From the IMG/VR virus record IMGVR_UViG_3300046002_004036, positions 34,084-98,083 of that record: a stretch of 64,000 bases of DNA; one strand, written 5' to 3'. This stretch comes from a virus. Position 1 is the stretch's first letter. Each line of letters begins with the position of its first letter. A model generated the notes under the pieces. It was given only the letters and a program-made list of their open reading frames with translations. It was not told the origin of the DNA and ran no database searches. Made by a program: the position numbers and the translations under genes. Of this stretch, positions 8,901 through 16,834 are shown piece after piece.

Positions 8901-9203
8901 TTGTTGATTCTTAGCAAGAAGGACTATATGGAAAAAATTAACATCAAGTGGACCTACCCTTTCGGACTTATCCCTTTTATCATGTCTATCTAATGCCAAA
9001 TAGCCTTCTATGCCAAGAATTGGCTTGATGCCCTTTGCTTTTGCAATTCGGTACAGTTCCCGATGCCCAGATAAGGTTCCGTGATCTGTGATAGCCAATG
9101 CTGGCATACCAAGTTCAACTGCTCGGTCAATATATTCTTCTGGAGTAGCAACACCATCCATTAAGGAATAGTGTGTATGGACATGCAAGCCTACATAATT
9201 CAC
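5928..9203 (-). CDS. dnaE: DNA polymerase III alpha subunit (DnaE-type replicative polymerase)
   Basis: A 1091-residue C-family polymerase. Order: PHP domain from the first residues (HVHTHYSLMDG, then AITDHG); palm and fingers with GPGRGSAAGSL near residue 376, the catalytic pair in FPDIDSD near residue 421, and a third Asp in IKIDALGLKTL near residue 566; helix-hairpin-helix region and an OB fold near residue 930 (GMIKSIKRGKGWSRVEF). It should copy the phage genome with the phage helicase and primase. The start is GTG at 9201-9203, needed to keep the PHP His motif, 8 bases after the SSB stop. Slightly shorter than bacterial DnaE (about 1160). Confidence 0.95.
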   Translation of the reverse strand: MNYVGLHVHTHYSLMDGVATPEEYIDRAVELGMPALAITDHGTLSGHRELYRIAKAKGIKPILGIEGYLALDRHDKRDKSERVGPLDVNFFHIVLLAKNQQGLENLNKLNEIAWTDGFYRKPRIDFEVLDQYGDGLIVLSACQGGLIAKAIENEEYAFAKEKVQWFKNRFKDDFYIELMPHNPKNINDELVALAKAFNVKVVVTPDCHHADTSQKEIQEMMLLLNTHGKVLKESTFDKSKKINNMMERLDYLYGEDRKMSFRTFDIHLLSYEEMKSAMAEQGHTDEEMFTSSLEIADKIEEYDIKSGLDLLPVQYKKPMQELKTFAIEGLSQRGLENNKEYLDRLDEELKIIGEKNFGPYFLVVRNMLNWAKKEGIMVGPGRGSAAGSLLCYALGITDIDPIKHGLLFFRFINPDRNDFPDIDSDIQDNRRDEVKDYLVRQYRHVASIATFMQFKDKNIVKDVSRVLNIPLADANKVNKQIDTWDEYCMSKSAQWFRDKYPEVEVYGEQLRGRIKGTGIHAAGVVTSKDPIFRYAPMETRSVAGSDDRIPVVAVDMGEAENIGLIKIDALGLKTLTVLKDCIDIIKEREGTKIDPLKIDMEDANVYTMLSDGYTKGVFQCEAAPYTNLLVKMRVKNLEELSASNALVRPGAMNTIGKDYIAIKHGRQNPDYKHQILKSFTEETYGCILYQEQVMQACVQLGGMSMSEADKVRKIIGKKKDAKEFDVFKDQFVKGASQYISPNQALDLWHDFEAHAGYSFNKSHAVAYSTLSYWTAWLKYHYPLEFMYSLLKNEKDKDARTEYLIEAKRMGISVKLPHINDSDMDFKIEGKGIRFGLSSIKFISDKIAERYIAARPFSSYKELEEFTFTKGNGVNSRALQALRVIGAATFADSERNDQEIKENLYEYLNLPEFNMTVPQHYYAYIQEAEEYEETGSFVMLGMIKSIKRGKGWSRVEFLDKTGSVGIFDDENTLIETGRTYLILVSDNRIVNAIPADSIKESKDALVKFLNYKQLPYKGEEQFVVSFKPRMTKAGKKMANLVVADAARELHSILVFPTVFSKAYMTIEEGNVYKVSLGKTKDGTVILEDVVNV

Positions 9204-9211
9204 CTAGTGTA

Positions 9212-9865
9212 TTACCAGTCCATGTTTGTGGATGTAGTACCTGGTGTATCAAAGCCTAGATAAAAGGCTTCTTGTTCAGCATAAGGAATTTTGTTGAGTG
9301 CCTTTTCTAGTGGAAATGGCTCTGTTGCTGCCCAATCAAATGGTTCCTTATCTGGACCACCTGGAATAAGTGTGTACGATGTTTCAGTTCCCTGACCATT
9401 GCGCTTTACTTTCCAAGTAAGATTTGAAATACTGCCTGTCTCCAGTGCGTATTCACGAATAGTGTTAAATGCAGATTGCTTGCTAACACCCATTGACCAA
9501 ATAGCCACATATGGTGCTTCAATACCGTCATCTACAAGTACGTTGCAATAAAAACGAAGACGTGCTCTCCAGCCTGCCTTCATGTCCTTGCGGTGCATCT
9601 CTTCTGCCCAGTCACGACCTTCTGTGTCCATTGTATCTACAGCCTTACGCTTATAGTCTTTTGGATTTGTGTGTTCTGAAACAACAAGTGCGAGACCACG
9701 AGCCTCATTGTAATTTGCTGAATCTTCATCAAGTTCTTCAATGAAGCGAATTTTTACTGCTTGTCCGTCAGCCAACTTAAGCCAACGAACTTTTGTTCCT
9801 GTACCTTCATACTTGGGCTTGTCTACCAATGCGTTGATATTTTTTAGTCCCTTTACAATAGCCAT
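9212..9865 (-). CDS. Single-stranded DNA-binding protein (gp32/SSB-like)
   Basis: A 217-residue protein placed immediately before DnaE. A core with KVRWLKLADGQAVKIRFIEEL and ARLRFYCNVLVDDG...YVAIWSMG looks like OB-fold strands rich in aromatics and basics, and the C terminus ends in a short Asn-Met-Asp-Trp tail. This layout is seen in phage SSBs annotated as gp32-like in replication operons. No zinc cysteines as in T4 gp32 are visible, so it is a distant relative at most. An extended -10 promoter lies about 35 bases upstream. Confidence 0.7.
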   Translation of the reverse strand: MAIVKGLKNINALVDKPKYEGTGTKVRWLKLADGQAVKIRFIEELDEDSANYNEARGLALVVSEHTNPKDYKRKAVDTMDTEGRDWAEEMHRKDMKAGWRARLRFYCNVLVDDGIEAPYVAIWSMGVSKQSAFNTIREYALETGSISNLTWKVKRNGQGTETSYTLIPGGPDKEPFDWAATEPFPLEKALNKIPYAEQEAFYLGFDTPGTTSTNMDW

Positions 9866-9896
9866 ATTATTTTTCTCCTATGTGTTTTGTTATGTT

Positions 9897-10823
9897 TTAT
9901 TTTAGCATAGAGATGATTGAATTGTCAAACTGGAATTCCAATTTTTTAATTGCATCATCATCCATATCGCCGATATCTTTATATTTTTTATCTAACTGTA
10001 TTACTGTAACAAGGTGACCTAGTTTTTCAACTAGTTTATCTTTCATGATAGAGCCAGCCTCATCATTATCTGCAACCAGTACAACATTATTGAAGTACTT
10101 TGCTAATAACTTAATCTGCGAAGCAGACACATTAGCACCCAGCGTTGCAACTGCTGGGAAACCTACTTGATCTAGTCTTATAGCATCAAATGATGATTCA
10201 ACTACATAGACTGTTGTTGATGTTTTAACCTTGTGCAAGTTAAACAAAATTTTACTTTTTGGTAGTCCAGGAGTATTTTTAAAATCTTTACCCTCAACTG
10301 TTCTAGCAACAAAACCAATACACATTCCATCAGGTGTTGCCATTGGAATAATTACTGAATCTTGCTTTTCAGAAAATCCTAGATTAAATTTTACCACAGA
10401 ATCTTTTGTAATGCTGCGACCTTCAAAATATCTCATTGCTCTTGGTGACTCAAGCGCTTGATTATTTAATCTTTTAATTAATACTTCGTCATACTGAACA
10501 AAATCAGCGGGTGCGTATAAAGCTTTATCAATTATTGATGAAAGGTTTGACTCTTGTTCTTTGCTTTTAATATATCTTGCTGCTTCAAAGTATGTTCTGT
10601 TTGACATAAACATAATTAACTCTGTTAAATTCTTAGTCACTTGACAGCCAAAACAAAAAAACAAACCAGACTCTTTGGATACTTCTCCTGCAGGTGTTCT
10701 GTTGTTATTGTGATAAGGACAGAATATAATAAAGTCAGATCCAAACTCTGCTTCAATATCAATTCCTGCCCCGTTAAGAACACGGCGGATTTGATCCTCT
10801 GTGTATATATCGTTACTTGCCAT
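9897..10823 (-). CDS. dnaG: DnaG-type DNA primase
   Basis: A 308-residue primase. The CHC2-type zinc ribbon is complete: FCPYH (Cys35, His38) and CFGC (Cys57, Cys60). The TOPRIM domain shows VVESSFDAIRLDQ (the Glu) and VLVADNDEAG (the Asp-x-Asp). It is shorter than bacterial DnaG (about 600) because the C-terminal helicase-interaction domain is reduced. I use the ATG at 10821-10823 (MASNDIYTEDQ) instead of a longer reading, since the extra 40 residues overlap the helicase gene and show no primase features. Lays RNA primers for the DnaE polymerase. Confidence 0.92.
   Translation of the reverse strand: MASNDIYTEDQIRRVLNGAGIDIEAEFGSDFIIFCPYHNNNRTPAGEVSKESGLFFCFGCQVTKNLTELIMFMSNRTYFEAARYIKSKEQESNLSSIIDKALYAPADFVQYDEVLIKRLNNQALESPRAMRYFEGRSITKDSVVKFNLGFSEKQDSVIIPMATPDGMCIGFVARTVEGKDFKNTPGLPKSKILFNLHKVKTSTTVYVVESSFDAIRLDQVGFPAVATLGANVSASQIKLLAKYFNNVVLVADNDEAGSIMKDKLVEKLGHLVTVIQLDKKYKDIGDMDDDAIKKLEFQFDNSIISMLK
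9899..9907 (-). promoter_or_regulatory. Extended -10 promoter TGCTAAAAT
   Basis: Minus-strand TGC-TAAAAT, 33 bases before the SSB ATG, with an AGGAGA ribosome site in between. It overlaps the last codons of the primase gene, so it could boost SSB and polymerase expression within the operon. Confidence 0.6.
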
Positions 10824-12036
10824 CTTCAAAATCCTTATAACGATAATAACCTTTGTCAAAGTCACACTGAACCAGAAAGTCTCCCATAAAACCATTACGG
10901 TTCTTTCTGAAAGCACATTCAATAATGTCGCTATTAGTTGCACGACCCATTGCTAAAACCCAGTCAGCATCATATGCAATCTGCCTAGACCATGCAGTCT
11001 GTGCAAGTGTTGGAACTGTAGATAGATCTTTTACATCGTCTGGTGTAGCAGATGAAATAGCAATAATAGGTACTTCTTCACCAATAGCCATTAGTTTAAG
11101 TTCTCGTGAAAGGTTTTTCATCTTTACCGTTTCATTATCAGCTTTTTGATTTGGATTCATTAGCTGGAGATAATCTACTACAACAAAATCAGGCTTGTAT
11201 TGATCTAGTTTTCCACGAATAATAGATGGTGTTACTTCACCACCTGAGTCATTTGAGATAATATGAAATGGTGGACGACCTTCAATTTTATCTGCATGCC
11301 ATTTTTTCATCATATCAAGTTCTACTTCACCGTTTGACAACTTGCGATGAGACCAAAGACCTTCACCCATAATTGTAAATGCACGATTACGTACTTCTGT
11401 TTCACTCATTTCAAGTGAGATTACAAGGGGTGTCTTACCCTGCTTCCAGGCCTGTACAGCAAAGTAGAGAGCCATCCAAGACTTTCCTATGCCTGGGTAT
11501 GCTAAGAAGACTCCTAGTTGACCTGGCATAATTCCAGAAGGTAGATAATTATCAAACCCTGGCAAACCTGTTTTGATTCCTCTATGACCTAGACGATGCT
11601 GCTCTTTAACTTGTTCAAAGTATGCAATTGCAGAATCAATATCTGTTGCATCAATATCTCTAATTGCTGCTGTATTCTTTTTTAACTGTGATGTTTTTGT
11701 AATTAATTCTTCAAGGGCTTGGCCTCCTTGCCCATTTTGTACTTCTCCTGCTGCAGATCGTAAAATATCTTTAAGGCTATCATTTAAATATTCTGATTGT
11801 AATTCTTCAAGGTGATGCTTTGTTGCACCTATACCCTGGACTGGTTGAAAGTCTCTAAACTTTTCAACTACCAAAGATGTTGGTGGAACAGTGCCATTAT
11901 TTTCTGCATACAATCTAATAAAATTCCACACGTCATTATGTGTGCGAAGCAATGTTTCTACATTTGCCTGTAGCAAAACGTGAAGTTGTTTATCTGCTAG
12001 GACTGCGGAGATTACTTTTGCTTCTGTATTATTCAC
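10813..12036 (-). CDS. dnaB: DnaB-type replicative helicase
   Basis: A 407-residue hexameric RecA-fold helicase. The N-terminal helical domain (about residues 1-110) precedes a linker (HRLGHRGIKTGLPGFDNYLPSG region) and the ATPase core with Walker A AYPGIGKSWMA, LVISLEMSE, Walker B FVVDYLQLM and the arginine-rich C-terminal region FRKNRNG. It overlaps the primase gene by 11 bases, and the next gene upstream overlaps its start by 8 bases. Confidence 0.93.
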   Translation of the reverse strand: MNNTEAKVISAVLADKQLHVLLQANVETLLRTHNDVWNFIRLYAENNGTVPPTSLVVEKFRDFQPVQGIGATKHHLEELQSEYLNDSLKDILRSAAGEVQNGQGGQALEELITKTSQLKKNTAAIRDIDATDIDSAIAYFEQVKEQHRLGHRGIKTGLPGFDNYLPSGIMPGQLGVFLAYPGIGKSWMALYFAVQAWKQGKTPLVISLEMSETEVRNRAFTIMGEGLWSHRKLSNGEVELDMMKKWHADKIEGRPPFHIISNDSGGEVTPSIIRGKLDQYKPDFVVVDYLQLMNPNQKADNETVKMKNLSRELKLMAIGEEVPIIAISSATPDDVKDLSTVPTLAQTAWSRQIAYDADWVLAMGRATNSDIIECAFRKNRNGFMGDFLVQCDFDKGYYRYKDFEDGK

Positions 12037-12337
12037 TCAGCCACTCCTTTGCTTTTTTTCTTAGTTCTGCTCTTTGTTTAATATCTTGTTGTACTTCTAG
12101 TTTACCATTAAGAATTTTTTCTGCATTATATGCAAAGTAATTCCATGTAGGATCTTGTGCAATCTTAAAGTAATACTCTAATAAATCATAGCATTCAGAG
12201 ATACCATAGGATTCAATGAGACCATCTGCTGCCCACTGTTCAACATTTAAATTAATATTAGACTTACGCTCATACCTTTGGGTATAAAATTTGTTATAGC
12301 GACTGAGCAAAGCCATTCTGTCTTTGCGTTCAGCCAT
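12029..12337 (-). CDS. Unknown protein, possible helicase-loader-like factor
   Basis: A 102-residue basic helical protein (MALLSRYNKFYTQRYER, then SYGISECYDLLEYYFKIAQDPTWNYFAYNAEKIL). The aromatic-rich helix with Trp...Phe...Asn resembles C-terminal segments of phage replisome organisers and helicase loaders, and the gene lies directly upstream of the helicase gene with an 8-base overlap. The loader idea is inferred from position; no AAA motif exists. Confidence 0.45.
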   Translation of the reverse strand: MAERKDRMALLSRYNKFYTQRYERKSNINLNVEQWAADGLIESYGISECYDLLEYYFKIAQDPTWNYFAYNAEKILNGKLEVQQDIKQRAELRKKAKEWLSE

Positions 12338-12558
12338 TATCCTTCAGATGCCTCTTCTTGTGCTTCCTTAATCTTTTCTGTAAGCTTGTCTTCAACAAAC
12401 TTATAAACACGATCAAAAGCCTGCTCTGTGGTTTCACCATCACGCTTATTGTCAATAACGCCAAGATCAAGTCTTAGTGATTGAAAATTTCCTAGATTAA
12501 GTGTATATCCTAATGTTACGTTTACTTTAGTTGAATCATTTTCCATTGTCCCACCCAT
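12337..12558 (-). CDS. Unknown acidic small protein, 73 aa
   Basis: Beta-rich N terminus (TKVNVTLGYTLNLGNFQSLRLDLGVID) followed by a helical acidic end (EKIKEAQEEASEG). Either the ATG at 12556-12558 or one four codons later could start translation. Heads the helicase-primase transcript, just after an extended -10 promoter. Function unknown. Confidence 0.6.
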   Translation of the reverse strand: MGGTMENDSTKVNVTLGYTLNLGNFQSLRLDLGVIDNKRDGETTEQAFDRVYKFVEDKLTEKIKEAQEEASEG

Positions 12559-12574
12559 TTTCTTTGTTTTAATA

Positions 12575-12583
12575 ATTGTAGCA
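12575..12583 (-). promoter_or_regulatory. Extended -10 promoter TGCTACAAT
   Basis: Minus-strand TGC-TACAAT, 16 bases before the first ATG of the 73-residue gene. Probably drives the helicase/primase block. Confidence 0.55.
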
Positions 12584-12596
12584 CATAACCAAACCT

Positions 12597-13139
12597 TTAG
12601 ATACTTTCACTCCATGTAGGAATAAATCTACCGTCTTCTGTCTTTGTATATGTAAGTATACCGTCTCCCATGCGCCGTGTCAATTCTTGTGTTGTTGGAG
12701 TCATGTTATTAGTTATTAATTTATCTTTTCTTGGTTGCCCAATATGAATACTTGCTAGTATTGCACGTATCTCTCTTACTTGTGATTCAGAATAGTATGC
12801 TCTGACTTGCCATCCTGTTTCCCCTCCAAATTTTGATCCTGTTGGTTTTGGTATAGTTCCTGCTTTTATTAGCCTTGGCATATATTTACGATGCCTATTG
12901 ACAAGTATTGCTGTTTCTGCTATGGTATATGCTCGTTCTCTGTTCCGCCTGAAATCTGTACGTAGACAAGTTTCAAGTCTATCTTTTGTAATGTTATAAA
13001 AAGAAACCATTCCAGTAGATCTTGAGCTATGGTGAATTCTAACTAAATCATTATTTAAAAACCAAACTTTTTGATTTCCTTTTATTACAGATTCGTTATT
13101 GTATTCATCGCTCTGTATTTTTCGTTTAGCAGTAGCCAT
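12597..13139 (-). CDS. Helix-turn-helix protein (MerR/excisionase-like segment)
   Basis: A 180-residue basic protein. Residues about 88-120 read YTIAETAILVNRHRKYMPRLIKAGTIPKPTG, the winged-HTH pattern of MerR-type or excisionase DNA-binding domains, followed by a wing (WQVRAYYSESQVREIR). It could be a phage transcription regulator acting on the operators at 61-63 kb, but no evidence links them. It overlaps the next gene by 55 bases (13085-13139). Confidence 0.6.
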   Translation of the reverse strand: MATAKRKIQSDEYNNESVIKGNQKVWFLNNDLVRIHHSSRSTGMVSFYNITKDRLETCLRTDFRRNRERAYTIAETAILVNRHRKYMPRLIKAGTIPKPTGSKFGGETGWQVRAYYSESQVREIRAILASIHIGQPRKDKLITNNMTPTTQELTRRMGDGILTYTKTEDGRFIPTWSESI

Positions 13140-13276
13140 CTGCCCTCCCGACTATCTTGCGGTGGATGATAAAATTTTCTTTCTCCACATCGGATACAAT
13201 AAGTTTCAAGATGCATCTGAGAAGTATATTGTCTATCAAGAAACACTCTGCCTTTGCATTTATTACAGCTTATCAA
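13085..13276 (-). CDS. Zinc-ribbon protein, 63 aa
   Basis: Two CxxC knuckles: CNKCKGRVFLDRQ at the N terminus and YCIRCGERKFY about 20 residues later, a standard zinc ribbon. Its 3' part overlaps the HTH gene in another frame and its start overlaps the coiled-coil gene. Function unknown; small zinc ribbons often accompany phage regulators. Confidence 0.65.
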   Translation of the reverse strand: MISCNKCKGRVFLDRQYTSQMHLETYCIRCGERKFYHPPQDSREGRWLLLNEKYRAMNTITNL

Positions 13277-13469
13277 TTTTTTTATTTTCTAAAATAATTT
13301 TTTCTTTTAAGTCATCCGAGTATTCTTTTATTGTTTTTTCTTTTAATTTATTATCGTCTAGCATTTGAGTTATTTCTGCACGAAGAATTGCAATTTGTGT
13401 TTCATAATTTGATACTAACTCACCTATACGTTGCTGTAAGGCGGTAATAATTAATTCGGCTTTTTCCAT
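13263..13469 (-). CDS. Coiled-coil small protein, 68 aa
   Basis: Almost entirely heptad-like helix (EKAELIITALQQRIGELVSNYETQIAILRAEITQML, then KEKTIKEYSDDLKEKIILENKKI). Probably an oligomerising accessory protein; no domain is recognised. Overlaps the zinc ribbon gene by 14 bases. Confidence 0.6.
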   Translation of the reverse strand: MEKAELIITALQQRIGELVSNYETQIAILRAEITQMLDDNKLKEKTIKEYSDDLKEKIILENKKIDKL

Positions 13470-13477
13470 TTAATTTC

Positions 13478-13690
13478 CTATGCTTGTAGTGTAGCTAATT
13501 CAGATAATAGTGCTTCTTTTTTGGAAGTCTCATTATCAATCTGTTGATTTAAATTGTCTACGTTAGCCTGATTAATAGTCTCAACAGCTTGTTCTGCTAT
13601 TAGACTAACATAAAGGTTATAGATATTTGATACAACAGATTTAATATGCTGTGTTACTATATTTGATTTTTCTTCATTAGTTAGTTCCAT
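13478..13690 (-). CDS. Coiled-coil small protein, 70 aa
   Basis: Helical protein (IVTQHIKSVVSNIYNLYVSLIAEQAVETI followed by a Gln/Glu-rich helix NLNQQIDNETSKKEALLSEL). Eight bases from the preceding coiled-coil gene and similar in size and character, which suggests a related pair. Function unknown. Confidence 0.6.
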   Translation of the reverse strand: MELTNEEKSNIVTQHIKSVVSNIYNLYVSLIAEQAVETINQANVDNLNQQIDNETSKKEALLSELATLQA

Positions 13691-13702
13691 TTTATTTCCA
13701 TT

Positions 13703-13975
13703 CTATATAAAGTCAGGGACATCTTGTACTGCGCCCCATTTTCCTAGTGGGCATTCAGCATGTGGAAGTTTTGCCTTTTGAGCCATAAAGCATCCACATT
13801 TTTTGCATTGTCCAGTAGACTTAAGAAATGACGGACATTTTTTGCATAGACTATATCTATCATTAAATGTTTCTTTATCTACGTTTTCAATTTTTGGATT
13901 TAATAGGTCCCACGGCCTTGCTGCATCCCCTGCGCTTTTTTCTTTCCAAAGTTGCCAAGCAGATTTTTCTGTCAT
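13703..13975 (-). CDS. Cysteine-rich zinc protein with CKKC...C-x-C...C pattern
   Basis: A 90-residue protein. The second half has LCKKCPSF, QCKKCGCFM and CPLGKW, six cysteines with a conserved C-terminal Lys-Trp. The same pattern occurs in the small protein at 59800-59997 (ICQSCEFF, RCKKCKCFM, CPIHKW), so the genome carries two members of one family. Such proteins are frequent next to phage tail genes; a zinc-binding structural role is likely but not proven. Adjacent to the tail operon. Confidence 0.7.
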   Translation of the reverse strand: MTEKSAWQLWKEKSAGDAARPWDLLNPKIENVDKETFNDRYSLCKKCPSFLKSTGQCKKCGCFMAQKAKLPHAECPLGKWGAVQDVPDFI

Positions 13976-14193
13976 TATAAGACCTCTGGTTCTGTAAATA
14001 TTCCAGTTTCGGAATCATATTTAGCACCTGTAGCAACTGATAATGGATCATCAATAAATCTTTGTGAAACATCTATAACAATTGGATTACTAGTAAAAAT
14101 AGCAGCTAGTCTTTCATCTGTATGCAAAACATCTGTAACTTCGCCATCTAAAATAAATGCTAACTTTATAGGTGTTTTATCTTGTTCTGTCAT
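13975..14193 (-). CDS. Small phage protein, 72 aa, probably tail-associated
   Basis: Begins MTEQDKTPIKLAFILDGEVTDVLHTDERLAAIF and ends TGAKYDSETGIFTEPE. The final YDSETGIF resembles the GYTYDGTNFIPP ending of the three small proteins at 54-56 kb, a module common in phage tail-fibre regions. Role unknown. It abuts the zinc protein gene exactly (13975) and follows an extended -10 promoter. Confidence 0.55.
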   Translation of the reverse strand: MTEQDKTPIKLAFILDGEVTDVLHTDERLAAIFTSNPIVIDVSQRFIDDPLSVATGAKYDSETGIFTEPEVL

Positions 14194-14219
14194 TATTTTC
14201 TCCTTTCGCTTATCTTTTA

Positions 14220-14228
14220 ATTATATCA
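14220..14228 (-). promoter_or_regulatory. Extended -10 promoter TGATATAAT
   Basis: Minus-strand TGA-TATAAT, 26 bases before the ATG at 14193; the leader carries AAAGGAGA. It separates the tail-tip genes from the small-gene block. Confidence 0.65.
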
Positions 14229-14254
14229 CAAACAACAAACACTTGACAACTAAA

Positions 14255-16825
14255 TTAATTAATTTGAAAATCATCAAATTGAGTTCCGCCACTGCCTGTT
14301 CCTGGCGGTGTTTTTATTATTCCAAAAGCGCTCTGGCCTACAAGCGAAGATTTTGTTGGGTTTGATGCGGTATAAGATTTTGTAGTTATTGTTGAACTTC
14401 TTGCCGTATTAGAATATAATGTTGTAGATATATTATTACCTGAAGTGGATACAGAAATTCCACCAATTGTTGATGGAGATTCTTCATTTGAAAAAATATT
14501 TTCTGTATTAACTGTAGAAACACTAGAACCATCCGCTTTTAATGTATCAAGTCTTGTATTATAAACAGTTACACTAGATGAGCTATTTGAACAATTTGTT
14601 GGTAGCGATCCTCCATATTGTGTATTTGGTCCAACAGTACATCCATAAACTGAAGCATCATATTCTGTTGTAGAAGCAGAACTGTCATAGACTGTTGTAT
14701 TTACGTATGCATCATATACAATAGTTGAACCTGGATAATCGTATACGGTTGTATTTGTAGAAACAGAACTGTCATAAACGGTTGTATTTACGTATGCATC
14801 ATATATAATAGTTGAACTTGTAGAGTCGTATATAGTTGTATTTACAGTTGCATCATATACAAGAAATCCATTTACGAATCTTGTTTTGCAGTTATTTCCA
14901 GCACTTCCTAGACCGTTATTTGGGCAACTACTTGAAGTTCTTGTTTTGCAATTGCTTCCAGCACTTCCCGATCCATTGTCTGGGCAGGAGCTTGTAGTTC
15001 TTGATTTACAGTTACTAAATAAGTTTCCTGATCCATTATTTGGGCAAGTACTTGAGGTTCTTGACTTACAGTTGCTTCCAGCACTTCCCGATCCATTGTC
15101 TGGGCAAGAAGTAGAACTCACAGTTCTTGACTTACAGTTGCTTCCAGCACTTCCCGATCCATTGTCTGGGCAAGTACCTACAGTTCTTTGTTTACAATAG
15201 CTCAATAAATTTCCTGAGCTATTGTCTGGGCAAGTACTTACAGTTCTTGTTTTGCAATTGCTTCCAGCACTTCCAGAGCTGTTATCTGGGCAACTGGTAA
15301 CAATTCTTGTTTTACAGTTAGTTCCTAAGCTTCCTGTATTGTTATCTGGGCAAGTAGGAATAGTTGCAGTTGTATAATATACATATTTAGTTACAGCAGA
15401 TGAAGTTTTATTAACTCTTGAAGCCCACCAAGACCCAGCATCTGTTGACCAAAATGTTAGTCCAAGGCCTTCCGAGCCAGAAGGAAAACTAGCAGAAACA
15501 ACTGCATCGGTAGTTCCATCTAAAATAACTGATTGTTGCGGATATGTAGTTGGAGTTGATCCCGAAACAGTACTTGTAATAGATGCTACAGAACCGTTAA
15601 CGCTCCAAAGAGAACCGTTAGAGCTAAGGCTATATATATAGGAATTTGGACTCATAGCAGAATTAATAATTGGAGTCATTGTACCTAATCCCCCAGATAC
15701 CGTTCTTGTATAATTATCTATTACTTGACCAATTTTTGCATCAATTGATGAACTGTAGTAGTAGTAAAATGTTGTTCCATCAAGTGCAAGAACTTCGTCA
15801 ATATAGTAAAAATAATATTTTGGGGCAGTAGCATCATTTTGATTTACATTATATGGAGAAGAACCTGCATTAGATATAGATGAACTGGTTAATCCACTTG
15901 TTAGTGGGGTAGAAAAAATTGTTCTTCCAATGTATGAAGTTTTAGATTGAAATGTTCCAGATTGATAAGTACCAGATGTTCCAGTTATTGCTGCAAATGC
16001 GTACCCAGTTCCACTAATAGATGGGGAAGTTAATTGAGTTGGAACAGGTGAGGCATTTGTAGTAATTGTTAAAGTATTTGAATCATTACCTTGATAGCCT
16101 CTATATGTAGCATTTATACCAGTAATTGGAATTACTTTAAAATCATAAGATGTGCTGGATAAAAGACTAGATATTGTTGCTGTAGTTCCAGATTCTACTG
16201 AAGAAAATGAAAAAGTGGCATCTGAAGATAATTTGTAATAAACTAAATAATTAGCAGCATTTGCCGCGGCGGTAGAAGTCCAATTAATACTAACTGAGTT
16301 ATATGTGTGGCTTGTTTCTACAATTGTTATATTTTCTGGCCCATATATAGTTGTATTGCCAGAAGTTGATGATGCGGAGGTGGAATAAGTTGAATTAGTA
16401 GCAGTTACAACATACCTATATATATTAGTAGCATTTGGAGATACGTCAGTTAAATTATTTTGTAATAAATATGTATTTGTATTACTTGATCCAGAAGATG
16501 GATTAGTTGCGGATCCAGATGCTATTTGTGTCCAATTTGTTCCGCTATCTGTACTTTTATCAAATCTATATGTCATTCCAGTTGAATTAATCCAATAATA
16601 GTTTGTTCCAGTTAATGTTTTAGCATATGTTATTCCATCAGTAGATTGTGATATTGTTACCGTATTTTGAATTGATGGGGTTAAAGAAGAAGAAAATATT
16701 AATTTCCAAGATCCCGAAACTTTTAAATATGCAGAAGAAAGATTTTTCCAGACATCAGAATTTTTTAAATATACAGATGCTACATTTCTCCAGTCCCCAT
16801 CACTCCCCTTTAGTTTTATTGTCAT
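14255..16825 (-). CDS. Large repeat-rich tail protein with fibronectin-like domains and Cys repeats
   Basis: An 856-residue virion protein. The N terminus (LKGSDGDWRNVASVYLKNSDVWKNLSSAYLK) is a short repeat often found in actinophage tail-tip proteins. Residues about 45-240 form fibronectin type III-like repeats (SVSINWTSTAAANAANYLVYYK). Residues about 488-652 hold eight tandem copies of a CPDNGSGSAGSNCKTRT-type unit, two Cys each, and residues about 652-729 hold a T-x-x-YD-rich segment (TTVYDSS, TIVYDAY). The acidic/Gly end GTQFDDFQIN resembles tail-tip receptor-side proteins. Likely an exposed host-contact or extension protein, assigned from composition and position. Confidence 0.75.
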   Translation of the reverse strand: MTIKLKGSDGDWRNVASVYLKNSDVWKNLSSAYLKVSGSWKLIFSSSLTPSIQNTVTISQSTDGITYAKTLTGTNYYWINSTGMTYRFDKSTDSGTNWTQIASGSATNPSSGSSNTNTYLLQNNLTDVSPNATNIYRYVVTATNSTYSTSASSTSGNTTIYGPENITIVETSHTYNSVSINWTSTAAANAANYLVYYKLSSDATFSFSSVESGTTATISSLLSSTSYDFKVIPITGINATYRGYQGNDSNTLTITTNASPVPTQLTSPSISGTGYAFAAITGTSGTYQSGTFQSKTSYIGRTIFSTPLTSGLTSSSISNAGSSPYNVNQNDATAPKYYFYYIDEVLALDGTTFYYYYSSSIDAKIGQVIDNYTRTVSGGLGTMTPIINSAMSPNSYIYSLSSNGSLWSVNGSVASITSTVSGSTPTTYPQQSVILDGTTDAVVSASFPSGSEGLGLTFWSTDAGSWWASRVNKTSSAVTKYVYYTTATIPTCPDNNTGSLGTNCKTRIVTSCPDNSSGSAGSNCKTRTVSTCPDNSSGNLLSYCKQRTVGTCPDNGSGSAGSNCKSRTVSSTSCPDNGSGSAGSNCKSRTSSTCPNNGSGNLFSNCKSRTTSSCPDNGSGSAGSNCKTRTSSSCPNNGLGSAGNNCKTRFVNGFLVYDATVNTTIYDSTSSTIIYDAYVNTTVYDSSVSTNTTVYDYPGSTIVYDAYVNTTVYDSSASTTEYDASVYGCTVGPNTQYGGSLPTNCSNSSSSVTVYNTRLDTLKADGSSVSTVNTENIFSNEESPSTIGGISVSTSGNNISTTLYSNTARSSTITTKSYTASNPTKSSLVGQSAFGIIKTPPGTGSGGTQFDDFQIN

Positions 16826-16834
16826 ATTATTACC

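Noticed and set aside
14870-15370. Regular direct repeats looking like a CRISPR array
   Set aside because: Repeat length, variation and frame show that they encode the Cys repeats of the tail protein; spacers are not unique.
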